From NCBI GenBank assembly GCA_012932295.1, contig JAAONU010000016.1:38533241-38597240 (forward strand): a DNA stretch of 64,000 bases, written 5' to 3'. Positions 50,840-62,289 of the stretch are shown here, piece by piece (the stretch's first letter is position 1; the number at the start of each line of letters is the position of its first letter). A program made the position numbers and the translations under genes. The DNA comes from Cyclina sinensis. Taxonomy: Eukaryota > Mollusca > Bivalvia > Venerida > Veneridae. The notes below the pieces were generated by a model that was not told where the DNA came from, did not search any database, and saw only the letters and a program-made list of their open reading frames with translations.

Positions 50840-51930
50840 TATAAACTCAGATAAAGTATTAGACAAATTAAGCTGAGTCGTATTAAAATAACATCTGAAA
50901 ATGATAGCATTTAACTAAACTCTGGTTTAAAATATATTAGAAAAAATGTCATTAACTTTTTTTTATTCCTTGTTGCTAACAAATGAGAACTGTCAAGCAC
51001 TGATTCAAGCGATTACTGAAAATGCTTTTAATATAATAATAATAACAACAAAAAAATCAATAGTGTCGATGTTGATTTTCAGAGAAAAAAAAAAAAAGAT
51101 TTCAAACTAAGAATTAAAATTGTTCGTATTTCTGAATTGTTTTATTACAGATTACTTAGTCCTTAAAGTCGTGCACTTACCTTGAAAGGATTTGGTTTGG
51201 TATGATTTGGGTTTAACGCCAGTTTAACAGCTAAGGTTATATCCCGGCGGCCAGTCCACCTAACCAGTGTTCCTGGGTATCCAACAAGTCTACTGACCAA
51301 TTTCTCCGCAAGTGACTGACTACTTCCTCACTTGCTTCAGAGGTGAGGGACTAATGACTTATAGACGCGTTGTCTGATATCAATGATCACGGAGAAATTT
51401 TGCCGGCCCTGACTGGGATTGAACCGGGAAGATTGACAATCCGATGCTCTGCCGATTGAGCTAGCCGGTTACCATGAAAGGAATCAAATACATAAAATAT
51501 ATACGTCTATAACATGACCACCGAAAGATATCTGGACAAAAACAATTAAACACAGATGCAGCCTCAGTCTAAACATTTTTGCATAGGATTCTACAGAATA
51601 CAATTTCCTGTCTGGAGAAAAGGTAATGTTGCAGACAGATGAAACTTATTGAGACTGGTTTGTTCAATTACAGTCTGCAACGAAATGATGAAATCTAACT
51701 GTGTTTACGGTGTATTCAAATAAAATGTCCCGTGGCGATAATAAATCATTTTCACAGAGGCCTTCTATTCTAATTTATTAATCTGTGTTCAGTTGTCTAG
51801 CTTCCAATTCACAGAGTCGTTTAAAAGCGCTAGAAATGTCCAATGTCAATTTGAAATGATCCTCTGTATTTACATTTGCTGTACTTTTATTGAAACTTAA
51901 CTGTAACATCTGATATTGTTTCCACTGCTG
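50840..51930 (+). repeat. Local duplication block, copy A
   Basis: It is homologous to 53187-54470. The opening ATAAACTCAGATAA, middle TGTCGATGTTGATTT and downstream GCCTCAGTCTAAACATTTTT, GGTAATGTTGCAGACAGATG and TCTGCAACGAAATGAT are shared in order. Copy A is interrupted by a SINE at 51191-51474. Divergence is substantial, so the duplication is old. Confidence 0.78.
51191..51474 (-). mobile_element. Complete tRNA-derived SINE with 8 bp target duplication
   Basis: Read on the minus strand it starts TGGTAACCGGC and has an RNA polymerase III A box TAGCTCAATCGG and B box GGTTCAATCCC, so the head comes from a tRNA. A body follows with CAGTCACTTGCGGAGAAATT, GGATACCCAGGAACACTGGT and CCGCCGGGATAT, and the end is AATCATACCAAACCAAA. 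Exact 8 bp duplications TGAAAGGA flank it at 51183-51190 and 51475-51482. Length is 284 bp. The 3' part is shared with 32755-32886. Bivalve SINE families with conserved central domains are known; which one this is would need a search. Confidence 0.92.
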
Positions 51931-52993
51931 TTTCATTTCGTTTCATGCTCTGTTTTGTGAAATGTACTCCAATAGGCCAAATCAAATTCTTATAGCAAGC
52001 AGACTGTATGAAACGTTCTTTGACTTATGTCACTTTATGTCACAGAGATATTACGATAGACTTTTTCTATGTCCAAAAAGCTGTGCAGCAGATATACGAT
52101 TTTACTTTTTTTGCAAAAACAGTTAAGACCGAAAGCCCACTTTCACTCGATTTTTGGGGTTGTGTCCTGAAATCAAGCTTTCAACTTAGTTCTGAAAATG
52201 CTTGGCGACTTACAGAATTAAACTGACGTTTAACAAAATACTATTTCGTGGAAAACGAACAAGTATAAAGTGTTTGACATTATTTTGTATCAGTCTCAAA
52301 AAAATAGTACATGTATTCCATGAGGTTAATGTTTAGGAATTTATTTCACCTTTTCAACTAGGACTGTCTTTATATATTCAGCAAAAGAGTGCGGTTTGTG
52401 TAGAAACGCTGACATGAAAGGAAAGTAGTTCAATCTATTGGCAAACATGTAACAAAACAAAATACAGTCTTTTGTTTTCTAAAATACACAAGTTTGTTAT
52501 GATTTTTCTTATTTGATGATTATGATACACATATTGTATAATCAGAGTCTAACATTTCTCTCTTTTCTTAATTTGATGTTTTAAAAGCATTTTTTTTAGC
52601 TTTGTCAATTCAGATGTTTGCAAAATATTTATCTGACAATATCATCCTGTGTATTCATTTACAGTAGGTAATCTATAACAGAGTCGTTTACTATTTCACC
52701 CCCTTTAAAATGAACTTTTTAGGCTGAATATATTAGTGAAGGCTACAGCAAATCGTGTGCGTCAGAAGGCCGATAACTCAGTACTTTTATAAATCATAGA
52801 CAATAAAGTTTGAGTTATTAAATGCAAAAGAAAAACACTTTAACCGCAGCAGACAAGTTATCGTATCAGACACATTGTACCATTTAACGTTATGGATCAA
52901 TAATAAAATCTAATAAAATGTCATATCTTTTCAAGAACGTAAAAACATAAACATATCAATACAACCCGGTTCTATTTTTAACCTACTTAACAG

Positions 52994-53100
52994 AAATATT
53001 ATTACTTTAATCTGGAACATAATTATGGTAAAAGAACAACTGAGAAAGTCAAGGCAAAACAAACCATCTAAAAGAAAAGATACCACAGAGTCACCCTTAT
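52994..53100 (+). CDS. Possible internal exon: membrane segment plus basic tail
   Basis: The acceptor TTTTTAACCTACTTAACAG and donor GTAAGTGAG bound 107 bases open in one frame (one base, 35 codons, one base). It reads NIITLIWNIIMVKEQLRKSR then QNKPSKRKDTTESPL: a short hydrophobic stretch followed by a highly basic cytosolic-type region, as at the end of a membrane helix. An in-frame ATG could instead make it a first exon. No partner exon in phase was found nearby, so this remains a candidate. Confidence 0.3.
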
Positions 53101-53186
53101 GTAAGTGAGATGGACAAAATAAACATATATTTTTCAGAATCTCTTTATCATGAAAAACAGATTTACTTAGGCGTAAATTGTATTTA

Positions 53187-54470
53187 TAAACTCAGATAAG
53201 GCTTTAATAGTAATTTAGCTGGCCTCTGTTAAAACATCTAAAACATTTTGCGTTTAACAATAGAATATTATCTGTTTTCAAACATTAAAACACATTTTAT
53301 TTCGTGCTTGTTGCCATCATATGACAACTGTTAATCACCGATTCACGTGATACCGGTGATATCATACTCTACTCTACAATTTTGTCGATGCTGATTTAAA
53401 GGTATGTTCATTTTTAAGGTGTTAGAAGTGCAAAATACGTGATAATATTATTCATTAGCCTGACTTGTTTAAATAGCTGTAACTCAATTCTGAATGTCAT
53501 GTCATTTTCATTAAAGGATTCCTAAAAACAATAGAATCTACTTAATAAAAAGAACAGCCCTTTGGAGTCTGAAGGATGTGTGTCGAATGAACTTCAAACC
53601 ATTGAGAGGAAACCAATTTTTAATTTAATTTTAAATGTAGTTGTGACCTTGACCTTAGACCAACTTACCCCAAAACAATAAGGCTATTTAACTAAATGAA
53701 GGCACTCATCCTATGAGGTTTGAAGGCTCTGGGTCGAATGGTATACCAGTCATTGGGTGGAATCGGTTATCAAATTCATGTCTAATGTGACCTTCACCTT
53801 TGACCTACTGACTCCCAAAACAATTCGTTTTTTAACTTAGTAAGGACATCGTCCTATAAATTTTAAAGGCTGTGGGTAAAATAGTACTTTAAATATTAAA
53901 CAGAATTAGTCTAAACAGACAGACAGGACAAAAGCAATATGTGTCCCACAGATAAGGGGAAACATAGGCATACATATAATCAATAATAACAAAGACATTG
54001 CAAATTAAAAATGAATTTTAAGGAATTTTTTAAGCTGAAATGGAGACATAATTCAGAATTTTTTTCCACACAGACGCGGACGCTGACGGCGAGGGAGCAA
54101 TGACAATACCTCGACGTTTTCTTCGAAAACAGCCGAGCTAAAATAAACACAAATGGAGCCTCAGTCTTAACATTTTTGCATTGGAGCCTACACTATACAA
54201 TTTCTTGTGAGGAGAAAAGGTAATGTTGCAGACAGATGGAACTTATTTAGACTGGTATTATAGTCTGCAACGAAATGATAGAATCTGTGTTTACGGTATA
54301 TTAAAAAAATCCCTTGGTGGTAATAAACCATTTTCATAGAAGCCTTCAATTCATTCTATGCATTGTTGTCTAACTTCCAATTAACATATTAGCTTAATCC
54401 TCGGAAAGTTATAGATGACTGACCTTTAATTAGTATCGTCTGAAACGTTTATCATTTGCTGTAAACAAAC
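53187..54470 (+). repeat. Local duplication block, copy B
   Basis: It matches copy A (50840-51930). Where copy A has a SINE, copy B instead carries a different insertion (~53510-54140) of AGGTCA-type repeat. The downstream homologous segment restarts at ~54143 with GGAGCCTCAGTCTTAACATT and continues to about 54470. Confidence 0.75.
53510..54140 (-). repeat. TGACCTTGACC-type repeat insertion
   Basis: Two to three diverged units carry TGTGACCTTGACCTTAGAC, TGAAGGCTCTGGGTCGAAT and CCAAAACAAT. The right end has ACGCGGACGCTGACGGCGAG and CGACGTTTTCTTCGAAAACA, like the tail at 36420-36480. It sits inside copy B only, so it inserted after, or was absent from, the duplication in copy A. Confidence 0.65.
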
Positions 54471-55075
54471 AATTGTGCAAAGGCGTTATTCTGGAACCAA
54501 GTTTCAATGAAGTATTTTTTGAAGAAAGACGAATTACCATCCTGTTAGACTGTTTTAAACGAACAGGGTACAAGTGTCAATTTAGTTCTGCAAATAACAG
54601 TTGTCCGAGAATTCCTACCTGTTTACATAGTGTTGCTATTTTAAGAGACCAAAATACGTTGTCTAAAATGTGACAGCTATTTTCAGACTGTGTTAACAGT
54701 AAAATGAAATTTACAGTGTCAAATTAGTAGTGATAAGGTACATTTTAAAGTAATTAAGGGGGGGAATTTCTTCTTAGCTAAAATTAAACCCGTAAACATA
54801 CTGTTTTCAGTAATCCATTGAAGACTTTATCAATATTCCAAATCTAAAATTAACATGTAAATAGCAAAAGTAAAGATATCATGGAAGTCCAATGGCCGCT
54901 TTTTCAATAATACGAGAATCTCAGTGGAGATGAAAACTGAGCTACTTATCTAATTGCCATATGATAAACAGCCACTTAGTCTCCTCCTGAATTTTTTTAA
55001 TGTTACAAGCTTAATGTGCATATTTCCTGTCGGTAGGTCTTAAAATTTTATTGGGTTCATACATTAATCACTCAG

Positions 55076-55128
55076 GTTACATATCCTGATTGCATCAACA
55101 AGCGGAAATAACACTGTTTCAATCACAG
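55076..55128 (+). CDS. Possible internal exon (53 bp)
   Basis: An acceptor (TTAATCACTCAG) and strong donor (CACAG then GTAAGACC) bound 53 bases. Only one frame is open: LHILIASTSGNNTVSIT, phase 2 in and phase 1 out. It does not join in phase to the exon candidate at 52994-53100, so at least one further exon would be needed. No family recognised. Confidence 0.27.
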
Positions 55129-58100
55129 GTAAGACCATTATGATGCCAAAAGTAGTAAGACTTTCTGAAATTAAGTTTACAACTTAAGAGATGTATACAA
55201 GTTGTATAATACGCCATAGTGATTTAAAACAGGTAATAGATAAATATGACCGATCGACACGTTTTTGCAACATGTGCGTAATAAAAAAATAGAAAGGTTT
55301 GAATTTCTCCAATTCTTTGTTAAGAAAACACTTGTTACACACGTGACAACTGTAACACGTGATTCTGATATATTGATGGCGTTAATTTACACTTTCCTGT
55401 TAAAAAGATAGTCAAAAGCAAGATAAGACCCGTGAATGTCCCCAGAAAAGTATTTATTATTTTTTATACAGTTCTTTTATTGCAGACATAGTTTCGTACA
55501 TCCGATTTTTTTTTCTAGAAAGTGTTTTGATACACATTGAGGGTGAAAATAACAACTCTACTCGTATTGTTAGTGACATAAATATTTTACACCAGCCTTA
55601 CATTAAGTGTACGTACATACATACACATTTTCAACAGTTTTCGTTAGTTTAATGTTTATTTTAGCATAACATCCCACAAGAAGACCTTTTGTCTTACTCT
55701 TTATTTCTTTAAAACATAGTTTAGCACTGTTTGGTACATCTAGCAATCTAAAATAATATCTGTATAAATCCCATATATGCATTCTTTCTTTCGTGCTCCC
55801 TGTCATAAGAAAACAAACATCTCGCTTTGCTTTCATTCTTTCATCTCGACTCTATTGGTTCTTGGCTTGTAAAAGGAGATAATTCGACTTCAGCATGAAA
55901 AAGGAGCGAGGTATTACGCAAAAAACACAAATACAACACCAAAATATTTCTTGCATTCAATATTATCTCCCAAAACTGGTTTGAGAAAACGCTTTTTACA
56001 ATCAGTCTATATCACTGCATATTAGACTTATCACGCAAAGAATAATTCGAAATATTTATTGTATTCTGAAACAAAGTCTGAGATGATTTCACACAATATT
56101 TCACATTTATAAATGGTCTAATAACCATGAAGACAGAAAAGCTAAATAAAAATGACCACTGCTTCAGCTGAGACAAACATATATGAGTTTGAATTTTCAT
56201 TATTGAATATTTTAAACACTAAACTTGTTTGAATGCTGAATGATTAACAAATGCTTAAAAAAGTTTTAATTTGTCATTTGAAACAGTTTCATATACTGAT
56301 ATACAGATTGTCTTGAGATATCTTACTGAACATATACAAATTTATTATCGTGATAAGGTGCTTTTTGGTGCCGATGTCAGTAATCCTATCAAAAATATAT
56401 AAGAAATTACTTTTTGAAAATCAGACACAAATCTTCATCTGGCTAGCAGTAAATCACTAAGTGACAAGTTTTCTGGAATGTATGTAGTCTAATTTCCTGT
56501 CTTGTGAAAGGATGATATCTCAAACCAAGTTTAACCATTCGGAATTGTCTGGACAACTGCTTTTTCTAGAGAAACATTCAGAAGTGTTTTGAAGTCCTAA
56601 CATCTGTTAAATGGTTTCTTTACAGTAAATATTCAACATAAAGGTTACACATCGGATGTTTTTGAAATTAGAGAGTCATAATCGAAAGTTCCTTCGAAAT
56701 CATATCAATGCGAATAGTACTGAACGCATAATAAACCGAGATCAAATATTTTAAACATGGCAGGATTTATTAAAATAAGTCTTTGTATAGAGAGTTGTTA
56801 TTGCACATTTTTAGTAGATAGTGATTTATTACAAACGAACATTTCTTAGTGCCCAAATTATCTTAGCAATAAAACTGAACACATCACCTTCTGTGTCGAC
56901 TTTCAGAGCTCTAGCAATGATTGTCTATCTTTATCAGACATCGCAAAAAATCAATGAGGTTAGACAATACCACAACAAAATGATATATTTTCTGTAGATT
57001 AGCTAACAATTGCTATAGAAAACTGCAATAAATCACATCGCAAAGAGAAGTAGTTGCCAATAGTAAGTAACTATTGTTAGAGTTTATAATATTCATATAT
57101 AAAAATAATTTCAGCAATGAACTGCAAAAAATCTAAGTTTGAATTCTTTCTTTTTATATGGTAGATGGTCTGTAAGTAGTATTAGATAAAAGCGCATAAA
57201 AATTCAAATTTATGTAGGATAATGTTTAGTTAAATAATATAAGTAAAAAACCGAGCTTAACAAAAGAAGTAAAGTGGCTAACTTCTGTTACTGAAATTTT
57301 GAAAGATATAGAACTACCAAAATATCTTACTAAACGCACTGAATACACAAATCTAATATTAATGAAAGGTGTAATTCCTTCACGTTACAATTATAATATG
57401 GCCTGGTTGATCTAAAAGCTATTTCCATTATTTCAATAATAATGTCAGTCAGTCAGTCAGTAGGTCAGTCTATTTTAAATGTTGATTATGGAGTTGAAAT
57501 ATGTGTCAATGTCAAATAGAAATGTAATGAATAAATAGAACTAATGCTTTCTGAAACTTTAGATTTCTAAAGATGGATCTGCATCTACTTATCACAAGAC
57601 CTGAATAATATAATCTAGTCAGTGAACCCATTTGACATGCATTTAAAAATCAGTTTCTTATTACTCCTGAGACCATTGCCATGATTGTTTATTATTGTTT
57701 ATTAGACATCACAAAATGCCATGCCAGAAATTCTCGTCTTGTAATGGCTACAGGAATGTCACTTATGACCTGTAGTTTTGGTCAAATTTCGAAAAAATAT
57801 TATTGTTTGTTATTCTGCTTACATAGTTTCAAAGTATTCGCAAAATCCATTGATTGCTATCAAAAAACAATACACGAAGAGCGAACATAATACACAGCCA
57901 TGAACTGCACAGAACTCATTTTTGTCTAGCATTAAGACAGTTACAAAATAATTAATGCACAATTAAACTAATTTCCTCAACGTTAGCCTTGAAGACCGCA
58001 TCATCACACTTGCTTACTTAAGCACAAATAGATTCTGACTAGAACCTAAATTTTGTTACACTGATTATTTCTGCAAATTAGTGGCCATTTTTCACCATGC

Positions 58101-59399
58101 TGATTCAAACTTTTTTTTTATTAAAGTAAGTACAAAAACATTTTCTGAAACCAGAAGATTCGAGTTATTTTCGACGGTTTTCAGATTTTTTTCAGTATAT
58201 TTAATAAACTAACACAATTCCTGTTTCGATGTATTGCGTGTTGTTTCTGTGTTTAGCAGTTTGTTCTATATTCAACAACAAATGTTTTAGCTTTAATCAA
58301 AGTGGTGACAACAATCCATAACAATATCGAGTTTTCTAACAGAAGACATTTATTTGCTTTCTAATGTGTTATTTGATCTGGTTACCTACAAAGGCTCATT
58401 TTTAGAGACACGTTTTTATCTTCTTAATTAACTTTTATTTCCAAACCTGCCATGTGAAGTGAATTTCAATTAGTACAAAACACTGCGTTATGGTAACATT
58501 ATAGTAAAGGTGGTAATAAAAGTGTAATGTCACGTGTTTTCACACCGTCGGCGGTTCAACCCTATTTAACTTGATACAAACAAGGACCAAAAGTAATAGT
58601 TCATGTACAAAATCCATTCAAATCCATTCAGGGTAGTTTTACAATTACATGTACTAGAATTGTATCTAAGCATGAAAAAGGTCCACTGCATTTGTTTTCA
58701 TTTTTTCATCACTTTTTCGAATAAAAAAAGCCAAACTTTGAGCCAGTGCTTAGAAACATGCCTTGCATCTGAAATACGTTTTTCCATTTTTGATAGCATC
58801 ATTTCAGGTCAACGAAAACGAGTTTCTCTATAAAAAGGAATCGCTCGATTTTTTTCTTTTCTATATAACATTCCTCCAATGTGTATATGAACGTTATTAT
58901 TTTTATGCATAATTTGAAATCGTTAGATGGTAAATAACATTTGATTTTTGCATTATTTCGATAAAGTTTTCTTCTAACATGACTATATTATTCTACTTCA
59001 ATTCGTCTACATTCCAATCAACCGAAGCTAAGCGATGATAAGGAATTCCACACTGAGTAAATAAATGCGTTGATGTTCTACTTTGCTTTAATTTCTTTGA
59101 TATAAGGTTATTGCAAATAATTTACATACGTTTCATATGAAATAATTATAAAATTATTCTTACAGAAGTCCGTTCTGTGAGTATAAAAACTTCTTCCTTA
59201 GGTATTTAAGGTAAACGTGTTATACGTAAAATACAATATTTGTATTTGGAAAACATATATTATGTATATTATGAATAATGCATGACGTTAAGATAACCTG
59301 AAATATTATGAAAAATGAGAATGAATCTGGAAGACACTTGCCTTGCAGACTGAAAATTTCCTGAATCGTACTGGGATAATGGGCGAATATTGTTTCATT
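55129..59399. other. No gene identified
   Basis: AT-rich sequence. A short (GTCA)n run lies at ~57447-57470. Several splice-like pairs bound very short open stretches, none convincing. If the 53.0 and 55.1 kb exons are real, this is intron or 3' flank. Confidence 0.35.
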
Positions 59400-59419
59400 T
59401 CACTGATCCTAGATTAACA

Positions 59420-60124
59420 AGAACTGTCACTATAAGATGACAATGCCCCCGATGTGAAGCTTTGACCTTTGAGCTGAGGACCAGTCATTCAGGGGTGAAG
59501 GTCAAATAAATAAAGGTCAATGTGAAGGTCTTGTCCAAAGAGTTTGTTGTGTTTAAGTATGAAGTACATCCACTTACTAATATGGACGTTATGTCCAAGT
59601 ATTAAAGTTTTTGGACAATTGGGTTTTCAAGATGAAGGTCATTAAGGACTCAAGATCAAACAAATATAGGTCATTGGGAAGGTCTTCTCCAAAGGGGTGT
59701 TGTGTCAACGTATGAAGTAAATCCATTTACTAATATGGAAGTTATGGCCAATGTTAAAGTTTTTGGAAAATTGGATCTTCAAAGTGGTCATTCAGGGGTC
59801 AAAGTCAAATATATATAGGTCAGTGGGAAGGTCTTTTCCAAAGAGGTGTTGCATCCAAGTATGAAGTAAATCCACTTAGTAATAAGAACGTTATGGCAAA
59901 TGTTAAAGTTTTTGGACAATTAGATCTCCAAGGTGAAGGTTATTTAGGGGTCAAGGTCAAAGAAATATAGGTCAGTGAGAAGGCCTTGTCCAAAGGGGTG
60001 TTTTGTCCAAGTATGAAGTAAATCCTCTTACTAATAAGGAAGTTATGGCCAATGTTAAAGTTTTCGGACGGACGGACTGACTGACAGTTCAAAAACTATA
60101 TGCTTCCCTTCGGGTGTATAAAAA
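59420..60124 (+). repeat. AGGTCA-type tandem array, ~150 bp unit, hairpin tail
   Basis: Four to five units carry GGTCTTGTCCAAAGRGGTGTT, TCCAAGTATGAAGTAAATCC, GTTATGGCCAATGTTAAAGT and GGGGTCAAGGTCAAA. The end is CGGACGGACGGACTGACTGA, then TATGCTTCCCTTCGGGTGTATAAAAA (split here as TATGCTTCCCTTC and GGGTGTATA hairpin at 60100-60120). It shares its TCCAAGTATGAA and TTATGGCCAAT blocks with the array at 34577. Confidence 0.85.
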
Positions 60125-60217
60125 ACAAATTTAACCTGAAATGTCAAAATCTTATCAATGTATGTGAGAGTCAGTTCAAAGTGAAAGGTAAATTACTAAA
60201 ACAAATCCCTGCAAAGA

Positions 60218-60730
60218 CAAGGGGTAGGACCTAAATCATGTAGTTCGGTGCTTTAAGCGAGAAAAACGTGTAGTCTATGACTAATGTCGTCAGTTTTCGC
60301 GTAAATATTCAGGAATTTGGATAAATTATCAACAGCAATGGGGATTTTCTAGGAATATTTGTATAATGTATACGACTAGTACCTAGCCATATATGTATGC
60401 TAACTGTAGCTGCTATTTGACAGAAGAAGAAATGTGTTACAAAAAAGTTATTGAAAGGATGCCAACAAAGGTGTCCCATTTTTTGTGTGAATCTGCAATA
60501 TTTTGCTTCGGTTTTTCAGCTTGACCAACAATTTTGCGCCATTAAAATGTTATTTTAAGTAAACAGGAACAGAATTAAACATTTACAACCAGTTAGGAAC
60601 ATACATAATGCATCTATGTTCGATTTTTTAAACTTTAAGACAATGAACGTGTTGTTTGAGTCACTAGTCATAGACTACACGTTTTTCTCGATTAAAGCAC
60701 CGAGCTACATGATTTAGGTCCTACCCCTTG
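60218..60730. mobile_element. 513 bp MITE with 66 bp inverted repeats
   Basis: Left arm 60218-60283 and right arm 60665-60730 are near-perfect inverted copies (two mismatches): tip CAAGGGGTAGGACCTAAATC, then TCGGTGCTTTAA and CGAGAAAAACGTGTAGTCTA. The interior (~380 bp) has no ORF. A clear target duplication was not found. The superfamily is unknown. Confidence 0.88.
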
Positions 60731-61076
60731 ATAGAGGAAACATCAACGCAAAATCGAAAAACAACGACTGACAAGTATATACACTTTATGAAAATTTCTA
60801 TAATGACATCATATAGTTAAAAGACAGGTTTGAATAGTCATGAATGCCCGGTGTGGGCGAAATAAAGCTGAGCCAAAAAACAACGACAAAAACACAACAA
60901 TACATCGAGTCATACTGACAGTGCATGAAATGAAAATTAGATATTTAAAATGCCATTATAGTGTTTATAAAGCGCCAGTCTTTTGACTTATGGCAGTTAA
61001 TTTCTCAAAATATTTTAGATATATATAGTAAAGAAGCTTATGAACAGAAGGTATGATTAAACTGTCAGCTTACTTC

Positions 61077-61082
61077 TTTATT
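61077..61082 (-). promoter_or_regulatory. Polyadenylation signal AATAAA for the 49-residue gene
   Basis: Minus-strand AATAAA lies 71 bases downstream of the TAA at 61155-61153, an ordinary distance for a short 3' UTR. Confidence 0.45.
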
Positions 61083-61152
61083 TAGAATGTTTAGATTTAT
61101 TACTGTTTTATACAGCAATTGTTATCCCATCTGAACAATATTTATCATTACA

Positions 61153-61837
61153 TTATTCCTCGTCTGCTAAATAGGTTGATCTTTCGGGATGTCTGGGATG
61201 ATGAGATATATTGCTTTTCGAGTTCTTAAACAAGTCAGCATCAAAGACATTCTATACAGTTAAAATCTATTGTGTGGTATTAAAGGCCATCTCTTCAAAA
61301 TGTTTTTCAATCTTTAAAGTGCATGTTGTTATTTCAGCTGCACAATACTAAGAGAACTAGATTATAATTTTTAAATTTGTAATTTCTACTCAGTACAGTT
61401 CTCTAATTGTTTGTCAGCCAAAACAGTATAAGAGGATCATAATATTATAAGTACCAATATAAACCTAATAGACCAATCTTTGAAAAGCTACACAAAAAAT
61501 TGAACAAAGATAATTTATATGTACCCTAAAGTTTTTGGCTAAATCTGATTTATTACAAACAATGGAGTACATACATTGAATTTAATTAACTTATTTAAAA
61601 AAGATGTATCAGTAACCACTGATCACTCGCAGCACATACCTCTCTACATAGGTTTAATCTGTCCAGGGCATCATTTTCTAAACTGAAAGCAAGCTCTTTT
61701 TGCAAAGTTGGACAATCTTTGTACATGCTCTTTTGATGTCATTGTTTTCAACAGCTGATTGGTTGATCAATTTTTCTGTTTGAATTCGTATATAGTTATT
61801 TTCTATATCGTAATGTTAAAAAGACTTACATTTCCAT
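61153..61837 (-). CDS. Candidate 3-exon gene for a 49-residue protein (or 3' end of a longer gene)
   Basis: Minus-strand exons 61837-61830 (ATG GAA AT), 61682-61640 and 61251-61153 join in phase and end with TAA. Acceptors are CTTGCTTTCAG and TTAACTGTATAG; donors are GTAAGTC and GTATGTG. The product starts MEILENDALDRLNLCRE and ends HPERSTYLADEE; it is hydrophilic and acidic at both ends, with a basic middle (KNSKSNISHHPRHPER), and has no membrane segment. An AATAAA follows at 61082-61077. The first coding exon is only eight bases and sits next to a repeat, so the true N-terminus could be longer, with more exons to the right. I do not recognise the sequence. Confidence 0.5.
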
Positions 61838-61839
61838 GC

Positions 61840-62060
61840 ACTTCGAACTAAAGTTCGTTAAAGCTTATAGTCGCTGCTTCGTCCGTCTGTCCTACGGTGT
61901 CGCTGTACGTCAACAACACATTTTTGTTCGAGCTATTTCTCAGCAACCACTGACTGTTATAGTATTGCATGGAAAGCCTCAGTACAACAAGAGCACTACT
62001 GGTATATGCCCGAAGTGTGTTTTTTCTAAGTGTGGTGCTTTTGTGATATAAGGGAGGAAA
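61840..62060 (+). repeat. Single unit of the 'caaccactg' repeat family
   Basis: CTTCGAACTAAAGTTCG (hairpin) opens a segment with GTCTGTCCTACGGTGTCGC, TTTCTCAGCAACCACTGACT and AAGAGCACTACTGGTATATG, related to units at 63220-63990. A 71-codon frame here is repeat-derived. Confidence 0.55.
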
Positions 62061-62289
62061 TCTTAGGCTTCTGAATTAAATGATTTGCTTTAAATTTTGA
62101 ATTTTTTGTTTTTGATTTATAACATTTTGATTTTTTAACATTTTATCATTTTAATGCTAGAGTTTTATAGATCTTCATCATACCTGAATTTTTGGTTTTA
62201 TAATTTGTATAAATGTCAGTCTTTCAGAGGTTATGATGTTCATGTTGTGATGCATGGTTATCATGTTATAGTGCAGAAATATTGATTGT

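Noticed and set aside
51410..51474. Possible tRNA gene (A and B boxes on the minus strand)
   Set aside because: The boxes belong to the head of a SINE with a 220 bp non-tRNA body and target duplications, and the segment does not end like a mature tRNA.
61836..62051. 71-codon plus-strand frame
   Set aside because: It lies within a repeat unit related to 63226-64000 and lacks any domain.
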